A stretch of DNA of 64,000 nucleotides, taken from NCBI RefSeq assembly GCF_000238355.1, contig NZ_AHCA01000008.1, positions 124,001-188,000 on the forward strand, given 5' to 3'. Source of the stretch: Pseudoalteromonas haloplanktis ATCC 14393 (GTDB taxonomy: Bacteria; Pseudomonadota; Gammaproteobacteria; Enterobacterales; Alteromonadaceae). Shown here one piece after another: positions 45,473-54,144 of the stretch. The position numbers and the translations under genes are program-made. The first letter of the stretch is position 1; the number at the start of each line of letters is the position of its first letter. Below the pieces are notes generated by a model. It was not told the DNA's origin, did not search any database, and saw only the letters and a list, made by a program, of their open reading frames with translations.

Positions 45473-46252
45473 TTACGGGATAGGGCAAGCGGGATGTTCA
45501 GCGAGTACTTGAGTAACAATTTGCCCAAAAAGAGCCTGTTGTTGTTGCTCTAATTCAAGAGCCGAAGTAAAGGGGATCGCATCGGCTAATTCACCAGTGA
45601 TAACTTCATAAAAGGTCATGGCGGTCAGCATATTACCTGCATAAGAGGCATGGTTTCCATCAGCATTGTATAACTTAGCTGTTGGCATCGCGGCTAATAC
45701 GCGATTCCAAACCAGACCTACAGGTGCAACACAACTGGGCTCTTGTTGGCTAATCGATTGATGTAAATTATAGACACGATCAGCTTCAGCAGGATTGCCA
45801 CGTTGCGGGTGCTCAGGGAATAAAATAGGCATGACATTGTTTGCTTTGGCAGTTGCGATTAAATGCCGGGCTGCATCTGTAGAATAGTAGACCGTGCCTG
45901 ATTGGGAGTATTTCTGTCCTTGAAATATAGCGTGGCTCCAACTGTTTTGCTGTAATTGTTCTAAATTTCCAGTCACGGCGACAATCTCATCTAAAAATCG
46001 ACCACTTATTGTTACTGTGTCTATTGTACTGTTTGGCAGTTGACTAGTGACAAGCACTTTAAGCATTGCACCTAATTGCGCACTGTGACTGTTACCATAA
46101 ATAATCACTCGATAATCTGCGGGAACGCCATTATCAACCGTGGTCGCCGTTTCGGATTGCGTTGTTTGAACATTTGCAGCGCCAGCCCCACAGGCCGTTA
46201 TATTACAACAAATTAAAGTCCATAATATGAATACTAAGTATTTTGGCTGCAT
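45473..46252 (-). CDS. SGNH-fold lipoprotein hydrolase (putative)
   Basis: A 259-aa exported protein. The signal ends in ITAC (18-21), a lipobox. The SGNH-like active site can be traced: nucleophile context YGNSHSAQ (Ser55) near the start of the mature domain, an oxyanion Asn region, and DGNHAS (Asp198, His201) near the end. Block I is atypical because GNSHS replaces GDS. It may be an esterase or acyl hydrolase on the cell surface. No operon partner. Confidence 0.7.
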   Translation of the reverse strand: MQPKYLVFILWTLICCNITACGAGAANVQTTQSETATTVDNGVPADYRVIIYGNSHSAQLGAMLKVLVTSQLPNSTIDTVTISGRFLDEIVAVTGNLEQLQQNSWSHAIFQGQKYSQSGTVYYSTDAARHLIATAKANNVMPILFPEHPQRGNPAEADRVYNLHQSISQQEPSCVAPVGLVWNRVLAAMPTAKLYNADGNHASYAGNMLTAMTFYEVITGELADAIPFTSALELEQQQQALFGQIVTQVLAEHPACPIP

Positions 46253-46442
46253 GATTACTTTCCGAATAAAGCATTAAACTACACCTTTGCTATAGACTGA
46301 TGAGTATATATGTCAATTCATTAGTTATCAATTTGGTAACAAAAAACGTTTTTCTAAGGTAACACTCAGCTTTTTGAACACATATAAGTTAAATTAAGTT
46401 ACTAGTAGATCAAATTGTTGATTTGTGGCTCGAACTTGGGTG
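46253..46442. other. Gene-free upstream region before copy B leader
   Basis: AT-rich intergenic DNA between the start of the SGNH lipoprotein gene and the conserved leader of TPR-like copy B. It should hold the divergent promoter of the lipoprotein gene; nothing else is recognised. Confidence 0.4.
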
Positions 46443-46577
46443 TTAGACTAAAGTCTATGAGTTAATTTTCTTCATCTATTAGGTTTAGTTTTATCGTTTG
46501 TCGAAAGTGAGCTAACACTCTAAAGTTCAATTGTCGGCAACAGTTACGACGCGACTCAACCAAATAGGAATATAATC
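46443..46577 (+). promoter_or_regulatory. Conserved leader/promoter region of TPR-like gene copy B
   Basis: Begins with the perfect palindrome TAGACT-AA-AGTCTA (46444-46457), then GTTTTATCGTTTGTCGAAA, GAGCTAACACTCTAAAGTTC and AATTGTCGGCAACA, in the same order and spacing as before copies A and C. AGGAATATAATC precedes the ATG. Confidence 0.7.
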
Positions 46578-46985
46578 ATGAAACTTACACTTATCAAAAC
46601 CATCGCACTTGGCTCATTATTAACTTGCTCAGCAGCGGCTATGGCTGGCGGCAGTGACTATAAGTTAATGGTTATTGAGCAGGCAACAGCGCCACAGCAA
46701 CTAGAAGAGTCTTTCAATGGTTGTGTACTAAATGTCAAATCAAAAAATTATGAGCAGGCAGAAGCAATTTGTACAAAAGCAATTGCGCTTTTAAAAGAAA
46801 GCGGTAAGTCAAAACTTAAAGTACGCGAGCTGACGTCGTACGCACTAAGTAACCGTGGAGTGTCACGCTTAATGGCTAAAAATGATGCAGCTGGCCTGTC
46901 AGATCTATACGAAGCAGCACAAATATCTGACAGTGCAATGGTTTCACATAACTTAACTCGCGCCAAAGAATACCTTTCACTATAA
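46578..46985 (+). CDS. Secreted TPR-like small protein, paralog B
   Basis: 135 aa, closest to paralog A (about a dozen differences, several conservative). Sec signal peptide 1-23 (AMA cut), mature protein starting GGSDYKLMVIE, two conserved cysteines (49, 65), and the same helical YEQAEAICTKAIALLKES and ALSNRGVSRLMAKNDAAG elements. Leader and terminator are also duplicated. Function unknown. Copy C lies 1.2 kb downstream, separated by a decayed AraC/LysE pair on the other strand. Confidence 0.85.
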   Translation: MKLTLIKTIALGSLLTCSAAAMAGGSDYKLMVIEQATAPQQLEESFNGCVLNVKSKNYEQAEAICTKAIALLKESGKSKLKVRELTSYALSNRGVSRLMAKNDAAGLSDLYEAAQISDSAMVSHNLTRAKEYLSL

Positions 46986-47000
46986 GCTTACAGGTTATAG

Positions 47001-47035
47001 AAAACCCATATTGATTAACTCAATATGGGTTTTTT
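47001..47035 (+). terminator. Intrinsic terminator after TPR-like copy B
   Basis: AAAACCCATATTG (47001-47013), 7-nt loop, CAATATGGGTTTT (47021-47033) and more T; the same stem as after copy A. Confidence 0.92.
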
Positions 47036-47095
47036 GCGTTTATAGCGCAGGGAATGGCGAGTATGCTGCAAACCTGATGTAACCATTTGCCGCTA

Positions 47096-47624
47096 TTACT
47101 GTATAAAAATCTGCGTTACGGCTATATCTGCTGCGACCACCACAAGCAATGCGGCCATCAATAAATTTATTACTTCAAAGTAGTGTGCGTTTGTCATATG
47201 TTTACCTATGGCTCTGCCTGCAAGTGAATAATTCGCTGGTGCGCCAAATGCTAATAACGCCAAGATACATGACCACAATACAATACTGCTTCCAGCAATG
47301 CCCGCGGCGGGAAATTGAATGGTGGTAATGGGCAAGGTGGCAGCGAGGGCTTTGCGGTTAAGTAGTTGCATAAATAGGCCGTTACTAAAGGTTAGCGACT
47401 TTATATTGGTTGCTTGGTTATCATCAAAATTGACCGGTGTTTTAGCTACCCTAACCGCGATATAGAGAATATATAAACATCCCGCAAAATTTATAACTGG
47501 CAATATTTTTGCTGGGATCAATGCAATTTCTATATAACCTAGAGTACAAATAGCAAAAGTATTGCACTTGCTACACCGGCAAAAAAGCCTAGGTGTATAT
47601 GGTATAAGCGAATATTTCTAACAT
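47096..47624 (-). pseudogene. LysE-family amino-acid exporter, frameshifted and N-terminally eroded
   Basis: The intact 141-codon frame (47521-47096) is the C-terminal two-thirds of a LysE/RhtB exporter with its last helices (FGAPANYSLAGRAIGKHM; LLMAALLVVVAADIAV). The N-terminus survives in pieces: ATG at 47624 begins MLEIFAYTIYT then stops, and another frame continues with GFFAGVASAILLLFVL. The remaining length is too short for a normal family member of about 205 aa, so there is probably a deletion as well. It follows a decayed AraC gene, the usual regulator partner. Confidence 0.8.
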
Positions 47625-47640
47625 AGTGAGCCTTTGTAAT

Positions 47641-47926
47641 TTAGCGCGAGAGTTGTCGTTGGTATTGCGTGGACGTTAAACCAAAAACACGCTTGAAGTG
47701 GCGGTTTAAATGACTGTTATCGGCAAAGCCTGCATCTAATGCGGCTCGCGAGGTACTCAAACCGGATTCTATGTATTTTCTCGCTTGGATGATCCGACAG
47801 TTCAACACATATTGGTGGTGGTGTGATGCCAAATTGTTGGTTAAATAGACGAATGAAATAATACTTCGACATAGTTGCGGCAGCTGAAATTTCATCAATC
47901 TAGATGTCATGAGCTAAGTTTACCAT
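47641..47926 (-). pseudogene. AraC-family regulator remnant (stop codon and frameshift)
   Basis: Only the C-terminal DNA-binding part remains. From ATG at 47926 one frame reads MVNLAHDI, a TAG stop, then IDEISAAATMSKYYFIRLF (first HTH) up to FGITP. A frameshift in the CCACCACCA run then moves to the frame reading YVLNCRIIQARKYIESG and LDAGFADNSHLNRHFKRVFG (second HTH). The N-terminal ligand domain is missing. It lies 16 bp before the LysE remnant in the same direction, so a former regulator-exporter pair has decayed. Confidence 0.82.
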
Positions 47927-48062
47927 TTTGCAATCTTTTGCCTTAAGAATAGGGGGTCTTTTTTGAGCTGAGACTGAGAGGATCAATCGCGCAATTTCAG
48001 TGTGCTTAAGTTATATCAGTAATTTTTATTGTTTGTTTTTATTCGTACTTTTCCTGTTTGTA

Positions 48063-48192
48063 TTAGACTAAAGTCTATGAGTTAAATTCCTTCACCTATT
48101 AGGTTTATTTTTATCGTTTGTCGAAATAGTGAGAACAGCTTAAAGTTTAATTGTCGGCAACAGATACGACGTAACCAAATAGGAATATAATC
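48063..48192 (+). promoter_or_regulatory. Conserved leader/promoter region of TPR-like gene copy C
   Basis: Same elements as copies A and B: palindrome TAGACTAAAGTCTA (48064-48077), TTTTTATCGTTTGTCGAAA, AAGTTTAATTGTCGGCAACA and AAATAGGAATATAATC before the ATG. It is a little more diverged (GAGAACAGCTTAAAG where A and B have GAGCTAACACTCTAAAG). The 47927-48062 stretch before it holds nothing recognised. Confidence 0.7.
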
Positions 48193-48600
48193 ATGAAACG
48201 TACACTTATCAAAACCATTGCTCTTTGCTCATTATTTACTTGCTCAGCGGCTGTTATGGCTGATCAGAGTGATTACAAATTAATGGTTATCGAGCAAGAG
48301 ACTGCACCGGTACAATTAGAAGAGTCATTTAATAGTTGCGCACTCAATGTTAAGTCAAAAAATTACGAACAAGCTGAAGCGATTTGTACAAAAGCAATTG
48401 CTTTGTTAAAGCAAAGTGATGGGCCGAGAATGAAAGTTCGTGAGCTAACATCATTTGCTTTAAGTAACCGTGGTGTATCTCGTATGATGACAAATAATGA
48501 TGCGGCTGGCATTTCCGACTTCTATGAAGCAGTGCAAATTGCAGACAGCGTGATGGTTTCTCATAACTTAGCGCGTGCTAAAGAAAACCTTTCTTTATAG
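48193..48600 (+). CDS. Secreted TPR-like small protein, paralog C
   Basis: 135 aa, the most diverged of the three. Signal peptide 1-23 (cut after VMA), mature start DQSDYKLMVIEQETAP. The two mature cysteines, the YEQAEAICTKAIALLK helix and LSNRGVSRMM are kept. Changes cluster in the C-terminal half (TNNDAAGISDFYEAVQIADSVM). An identical length in all three copies and no indels argue for functional constraint. Own leader and terminator. Function unknown. Confidence 0.85.
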   Translation: MKRTLIKTIALCSLFTCSAAVMADQSDYKLMVIEQETAPVQLEESFNSCALNVKSKNYEQAEAICTKAIALLKQSDGPRMKVRELTSFALSNRGVSRMMTNNDAAGISDFYEAVQIADSVMVSHNLARAKENLSL

Positions 48601-48618
48601 ATTTTAGTTATAAAAGAG

Positions 48619-48655
48619 AAACCCCATACTGAGTATATTAGTATGGGGTTTTTTT
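48619..48655. terminator. Terminator between TPR-like copy C and the MFS gene
   Basis: AAACCCCATACT (48619-48630), 9-nt loop, AGTATGGGGTTT (48640-48651) and more T. It can also serve the convergent MFS gene ending at 48659. Confidence 0.9.
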
Positions 48656-48658
48656 GGA

Positions 48659-49828
48659 TTACCCCGCGACAGGGGTATTGTCAGTGGAAATACTTTTAAG
48701 GCTTTTTATCAGCATATAAATACAGGTAGTGAATAAACAGCCGCCTAAATACACCATAATGCCGTTTGCTGAGTCAAATAGATTAGCCGCAAGTAGCGGA
48801 CCAAATACCGAGCCAAAACTGTAGCTCAATAACATAATTTCGGTTGCTGAGACTATTTTTTCGATTGGTAATGCATCACACGCCAAGGTGATGGCGATAG
48901 GGTAAAGTGCAAAACTTGCTGCCCCTAATATAAAGTAACTAGCGATCAATACATTAAAATGCACAGCTTGCATGATACCAACGACCCCCAGCGCACCAAA
49001 TAAACAAAATAACGCCATTAACAAGCTTTTTGCCATTCGTGTAGATAGGTAACTTACTAAAGGCTGCACGAGCATGCCACCTAAAATGACGGTCGCCATT
49101 AAGGTACCAGTGAAAGCGGCTTGTGCACTTTGCTCGGCAATATAAACAGGCATTAAACCATAAATTGGACCAAGTACTAATCCTGAGACTAAGCAACCTA
49201 AGATGGCTGGGCGGCTCAATTGCTTTAACTCAGTTAATTGTAGTTTTTGCGACTGATGGCTTTGCGGCTGACCTGACTTTATGAGTAGTGGTGCTAACAT
49301 TGCGACAAATAAGAGTGCAATAACAAATAAATAAGGAAGTGCACCACTGGTGCCTAGTGGATCAATGGCCAGTTGGCCAACTGCACTACCGCCGTAGAGG
49401 GATGTCATATACAGGCCTAATCGTTTTGCACGTGCTTTGGCTGTATCGGTCATCAATAACCATGACTCTACCACTACAAATACACCTGCGACAGCAATTC
49501 CTGCGACAAAGCGAGCTAAAAGCCACACATGAGCTTTTGGAAAAATAAGCTGGGCGGTAACACTAACAATTAATAAACTCAGAAATACCATAAAGGCATG
49601 TCGGTGGCCTATTTTTGTAACAATACGTTCAATAAAAAAAGCACCGATTAATAAGCCAAGATAAAACACACTTGCTAGCCAAGAAGCAAGTTCGTTATCC
49701 AGCCCAAAAGCGTTCAATGATAGAGGAATGAGGCTCATTAAAAAGCCAGATGCAATCGCAAAAAAAGATAAGCCAATAACAGGTGCAAGAGGATTATTTG
49801 GTTTATGACCGGCTGTGAGCTCAACCAT
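48659..49828 (-). CDS. MFS transporter (YcaD-like)
   Basis: A 389-aa, 12-helix major facilitator. The loop 2-3 region (FIERIVTKIGHRHAFMVF) and VAGIAVAGVFVVVESWL are close to the YcaD/YfkF-type subgroup whose substrates are not established. No linked regulator. A perfect 11-bp inverted repeat (49853-49863 / 49883-49893) lies just upstream and could be its operator. Confidence 0.85.
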   Translation of the reverse strand: MVELTAGHKPNNPLAPVIGLSFFAIASGFLMSLIPLSLNAFGLDNELASWLASVFYLGLLIGAFFIERIVTKIGHRHAFMVFLSLLIVSVTAQLIFPKAHVWLLARFVAGIAVAGVFVVVESWLLMTDTAKARAKRLGLYMTSLYGGSAVGQLAIDPLGTSGALPYLFVIALLFVAMLAPLLIKSGQPQSHQSQKLQLTELKQLSRPAILGCLVSGLVLGPIYGLMPVYIAEQSAQAAFTGTLMATVILGGMLVQPLVSYLSTRMAKSLLMALFCLFGALGVVGIMQAVHFNVLIASYFILGAASFALYPIAITLACDALPIEKIVSATEIMLLSYSFGSVFGPLLAANLFDSANGIMVYLGGCLFTTCIYMLIKSLKSISTDNTPVAG

Positions 49829-50134
49829 TAGGATATCCGATTTAAAGGGCGTAAATAATTGCTTGAGGGAACTTTAATGACCAGCAATTATTTTGAAGTG
49901 GTTAATTTTACGGCGAATTTAATCCGATTTTGAACTCAAGTAAAGTTATATTTGAATATTTACTCGATATTTTATTTATAGCGATCAGTTAGGTAAATTT
50001 ACGGGTTATTTACGTCATTTTAGTGTCTTTTTTTTAGCAATATTGTTTAGAAAATGTAGTTGTTTTATCAATCTAAAGAATAACTTGGTATGCTGTATTC
50101 TTGGTTTTAATTCTCATCAAGGGACAACAGTAAA
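49829..50134. other. Divergent intergenic region with an 11-bp inverted repeat
   Basis: About 306 AT-rich bases between the MFS gene and the oxidoreductase gene. AAATAATTGCT (49853-49863) and AGCAATTATTT (49883-49893) form a perfect inverted repeat with a 19-nt centre, 25 bp before the MFS start. The rest should contain two divergent promoters; no further structure is seen. Confidence 0.5.
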
Positions 50135-51052
50135 ATGCGTAAACTAACAATCGCTCTAGTCGGACTTGGCGATATAGCACAAAAAGCTTATTTACCTATT
50201 GTCACACAGCATGCGCAGATCGATCCTATTTTTTGTACGCGAAATGAACGGCTGTTGAGCAAATTAGCTTCGCAATATCGGGTAGAAAAACACTTTACTG
50301 ATTATCAAGATGTATTAGCGTGCAAACCAGACGGGGTGATGATCCATACGAATACTCAGTCGCACTATGCTTTTGCGAAACAAGCGCTTGAGAAAAAAAT
50401 TGCCACATTTGTAGATAAACCATTAGCGTATAGTTTTAGTGAAGTGAGTGAGCTTATTGAACTGGCGACTAAACAGAACACGCCATTATTTTTAGGCTTT
50501 AATCGCCGCTTTTTACCAATTATGGCCGATATTGCAAAGCCAAAAATACGCCATCTTAAATGGCAAAAAAACCGCTTAAATTTACCAGCACAGCCGCGCA
50601 CCTTTATTTTTGATGACTTCATCCATGTGGTTGATAGTTTATGCCATTTTGCAAATGTAGAGCGTTTTGATCAACTTAACCAGTTACAGGTGTTTTCACA
50701 ATTAGATCCACAAGGCTTACTGGCTGCTATACATATTAGCTTTGAGTTTGAGGGGCGGTTATTTCAAGGTGCGATGGATAGATTAAGTGGATGTAATGAG
50801 GAAGTTGTTGAAATAACCGGTTTGAATGAAAAGTGGCGGATTGAATCACTCACTAATCTGACATCGATGGCCAATGAAATACAACAGCCTGTGCCGCAAA
50901 AGGATTGGCAGCCGACATTATATAAACGGGGCTTTGAATCGATGCTAAATGCATGGTTAGCGGCAGTTAAAGCGCAGCAAGTTGACCAATTACAGCTTAA
51001 AAAAGATAGCTTAACGCATGAGCTGTGTGAGTGGCTGGTTGCACACGTATAA
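50135..51052 (+). CDS. Gfo/Idh/MocA-family oxidoreductase
   Basis: A 305-aa NAD(P)-dependent sugar or cyclitol dehydrogenase-like protein. The Rossmann loop GLGDIA (10-15), the signature DKPLAY (94-99) with the conserved Lys95, and GFNRRF are present. The C-terminal beta-sheet domain is somewhat short. Substrate unknown. It stands alone before helD. Confidence 0.88.
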   Translation: MRKLTIALVGLGDIAQKAYLPIVTQHAQIDPIFCTRNERLLSKLASQYRVEKHFTDYQDVLACKPDGVMIHTNTQSHYAFAKQALEKKIATFVDKPLAYSFSEVSELIELATKQNTPLFLGFNRRFLPIMADIAKPKIRHLKWQKNRLNLPAQPRTFIFDDFIHVVDSLCHFANVERFDQLNQLQVFSQLDPQGLLAAIHISFEFEGRLFQGAMDRLSGCNEEVVEITGLNEKWRIESLTNLTSMANEIQQPVPQKDWQPTLYKRGFESMLNAWLAAVKAQQVDQLQLKKDSLTHELCEWLVAHV

Positions 51053-51182
51053 AACACTAGTAAGCTATTTTACTCTGAAACGATTACAAGGAAGCTGTAA
51101 AATAAATAGCGTTATTTTCAGATTTATTGAGTTGCATGCTTTAAAATACAGGTAATTAATTTTATTAAGGAATTCAGCAGTA

Positions 51183-54101
51183 ATGAATTCTATTCCAGTT
51201 AGCCTGTTTGGTCTGATGTTTGCGAGCAAAGCACGCTTAGCATTTGATGAGCATGTGCTTGTCATTCGACAAGGTAATACAGTGACCTCCATTGAGTGGG
51301 GGGAGTTGTTGGCGCCATTATCTTTCTCTTATGGGGTTTTCGGGCAAACTATTCGCTTTGCCACAGCTGAGCAAAACTATACATTTTTGATGCGAGCGTA
51401 TGGCATTCACCGACAAATTAAAGCGAGCTGTGAGCAATATTGGCTGCAAGCCAATGTGGCTAAACTTAATGCGGTATTGACTAAAATATCGCAATTTGTC
51501 GAGCTGCGATACTTACGTCAATCTCATGTGGCCAGTTTAAAGCAAGCTGCACGTGATGAATATAAGCGCTGGTTACCTTGGGTAAAACAAAGCCCTGTAC
51601 TGAGCTTAGTTGCTAATAAAATAACGTTACTTGAACAATACGCTAATTGGCATGAACGACTTACCCAACATTTACAACAGCGCTATCTTACAAAGCAACT
51701 TAAATTACACGCCCACTTTTTTGATTCGGTCGAGAGCAACCCTTTAACACATAGTCAAAGGCAAGCATGTATTATTGATGACGACAACAATTTATTGTTG
51801 GCAGGGGCGGGTACCGGCAAAACCAGTGTAATGATTGGCCGAGCAGGTTTTTTAGTCACAAGTCAGCAAGCGCAATACAGTGATATTTTATTGCTGGCGT
51901 ATGGCCGAAAAGCCGCTGATGAAATGGATGAGCGGATCCAAACCAAACTCGCCACAGATAAAATAAAGGCTGCAACCTTTCACAGCATTGGCCTTGCGAT
52001 CATTGCTAAGGTTGAAAATGCCAAACCCAGCATGAGTGTGCTCGCCCAAGATGAACAAGCAAAAGCTAAGTGGGTACAACAATCTTTTGAGTCACTGATT
52101 GATAATAACGAGCGTTATCGCACTCTAGTGCTGGATTATTTTAGCAAATATTATTACGTTGAAAAAAATGAGGTTGATTTTAAAACCTTAGGCGATTATT
52201 ACAGCTACTTAAATGATAATGACATTCGCAGTCTCAAAGGCGACAAAGTAAAAAGCTTTGGTGAACTGTATATTGCTAATTGGCTGTTTTATCATGGCAT
52301 AGATTATCAATACGAAGCGCCTTACAAAGTAGCGGTTAAAACCATTGACCGTAGTCAGTATAAGCCCGACTTTTATTTGCCTGAGTATGATATTTACATA
52401 GAGTATTACGGCATTGATGAAGCAGGGAATACCGCCCCGTATATTGATAAAACCCAGTACCACGAGGCAATGGACTGGAAAAACACCACCCATGCCAGTA
52501 ATAACACTCACTGTATAGCGCTGACCTATGGGCAACACAAACAAGGTATATTGTTAAGCGAACTAGAGCAGGCGTTAAAAAGTGTTAACGTGCACACTCA
52601 AATGTTGCCAGTAGAGTCACTGCTTGCGAGTTTAAAGGAAACAGGCAGAGTCACTGTTTTAGCGACGTTATTTGCACAATTACTCGGCTTATACAAAGGC
52701 ACATGTTTAAGCGCTGCAGATGAAGTGAAGGTGATTAAGCGCTCGCTTGATGCCCAGCAAACCACGCAGGCATTGGCATTATTAAAGCCGATCCTCTCTC
52801 ATTACAATACACACTTGCAGCAGCGCGGCGAGATAGACTTTGAAGACATGATCATCAAAGCCATTGAGTATGTGGAGTCAGGCAAGTTTCATTCGCCTTG
52901 GCGTTATATTATGGTGGACGAATTTCAGGATATATCTGAGCCAAGAGCGCGATTAGTTAAAGCCCTGCGTGATAGCCGTAAAGGGTGCTCGGTATTTGCT
53001 GTGGGTGATGATTGGCAAGCGATTTACCGCTTTAGCGGCGCAGATATAAAGTTAACCACACAGTTTAAAACGTATTTTGGTTTTACCACCGAAGCGCAAT
53101 TGGACACTACTTTTCGTTTTAATAATAAAATAGGCGAGGTTGCCTCTGCCTTTATTAGTAAAAACCCAGCGCAGCTTAATAAAACCATAACGTCTTTAAC
53201 TCAAGTACAACAGCCTGCGGTATCCATATTAAGACGTGGAAAGAAAGCACCGACTACTTATAATTATTATCAAAGCGAGCTTGCAGAGCTTGCTAATGGC
53301 GCAATAGACGATGTGCTTGGTGCAATTTATAGTACAGTGTGCAAACCCACTTCAGTTTACTTTTTAGCACGGTTTTGGTTTCAGCTACCAAGCAATGCAG
53401 ATATTACCGCCATGCAACTGAAGTATCCGTTGTTAAAAATTCAATCGCAGACCTTTCATGCCGCAAAAGGCAAAGAAGCGGATCACGTGATCATTATCGG
53501 CTTGCAAAAAGGTAAGCATGGCTTTCCGAGTGAAAAAGCCACTCCCGCAATTTTAGAGGCATTATTACCAGCGAAAGAAGCGTTTACTTTTGCAGAGGAG
53601 CGACGGTTATTTTACGTTGCGCTAACGCGAGCAAAGCAGCGGGCGTATATTATTGCCGATATGACCAACAGCAGTTGTTTTGTTACTGAATTAATAGCTG
53701 AGCACAACATAGAGCTGCATGAATTTAGCACTGATAATGAACAATTCTACAGTGCAGATATAAACTGTATGCGCTGTAATAGCGGTGTTTTAAAAAAACA
53801 AACAGGGCGCTTTGGTGTGTTTTATTCATGCTCGCACTATCCACATTGCGAGCATAAAGAAAAACCTTGTCAGCAGTGTCAAAGCCCAATGACACGCAGC
53901 CGCTATGCAGGCTTTAAGGCGTGCGTTAATGAGTCGTGTAATCACATACAGCCTATTTGTGATAAATGCGGCGCTGAGATGGTGCTACGCCAAAGTGCTA
54001 AAGGGCTGTTTTGGGGCTGTAAAAACTATCAAGGTAATGAACCGCTCAGCTGTAAAAATGGCAAAGACAGTAAAGCAATAAAATGGCCGGAGCAGGTTTA
54101 A
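51183..54101 (+). CDS. helD: UvrD-like DNA helicase IV with inserted nuclease-like domain and C-terminal zinc ribbons
   Basis: A 972-aa SF1 helicase, much longer than E. coli HelD (684). The N-terminal region aligns with HelD. Walker A is AGAGTGKT (207-214), with MVDEFQDISEPRA (Walker B), VGDDWQAIYRFSG, TFHAAKGKEADHVII and ALTRAKQR. Two extras stand out. One is an insertion at about 350-480 with a PD-(D/E)xK-like core (GELYIANWL, KPDFYLPEYD with Asp396, IYIEYYG with Glu407), where the usual lysine is replaced. The other is a C-terminal set of Cys-rich zinc ribbons (862-960) like those of topoisomerase I. It probably acts in DNA repair or recombination. Confidence 0.92.
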   Translation: MNSIPVSLFGLMFASKARLAFDEHVLVIRQGNTVTSIEWGELLAPLSFSYGVFGQTIRFATAEQNYTFLMRAYGIHRQIKASCEQYWLQANVAKLNAVLTKISQFVELRYLRQSHVASLKQAARDEYKRWLPWVKQSPVLSLVANKITLLEQYANWHERLTQHLQQRYLTKQLKLHAHFFDSVESNPLTHSQRQACIIDDDNNLLLAGAGTGKTSVMIGRAGFLVTSQQAQYSDILLLAYGRKAADEMDERIQTKLATDKIKAATFHSIGLAIIAKVENAKPSMSVLAQDEQAKAKWVQQSFESLIDNNERYRTLVLDYFSKYYYVEKNEVDFKTLGDYYSYLNDNDIRSLKGDKVKSFGELYIANWLFYHGIDYQYEAPYKVAVKTIDRSQYKPDFYLPEYDIYIEYYGIDEAGNTAPYIDKTQYHEAMDWKNTTHASNNTHCIALTYGQHKQGILLSELEQALKSVNVHTQMLPVESLLASLKETGRVTVLATLFAQLLGLYKGTCLSAADEVKVIKRSLDAQQTTQALALLKPILSHYNTHLQQRGEIDFEDMIIKAIEYVESGKFHSPWRYIMVDEFQDISEPRARLVKALRDSRKGCSVFAVGDDWQAIYRFSGADIKLTTQFKTYFGFTTEAQLDTTFRFNNKIGEVASAFISKNPAQLNKTITSLTQVQQPAVSILRRGKKAPTTYNYYQSELAELANGAIDDVLGAIYSTVCKPTSVYFLARFWFQLPSNADITAMQLKYPLLKIQSQTFHAAKGKEADHVIIIGLQKGKHGFPSEKATPAILEALLPAKEAFTFAEERRLFYVALTRAKQRAYIIADMTNSSCFVTELIAEHNIELHEFSTDNEQFYSADINCMRCNSGVLKKQTGRFGVFYSCSHYPHCEHKEKPCQQCQSPMTRSRYAGFKACVNESCNHIQPICDKCGAEMVLRQSAKGLFWGCKNYQGNEPLSCKNGKDSKAIKWPEQV

Positions 54102-54102
54102 G

Positions 54103-54123
54103 TGGGCTCTTAGAAAGAGCCCA
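54103..54123. terminator. Hairpin between convergent helD and the SbtA-like gene
   Basis: TGGGCTCTT (54103-54111), loop AGA, AAGAGCCCA (54115-54123): a perfect 9-bp stem in the 43-bp gap; T-tracts are short in both directions. Confidence 0.7.
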
Positions 54124-54144
54124 TATTACTTTAAAGCAAGCTAA

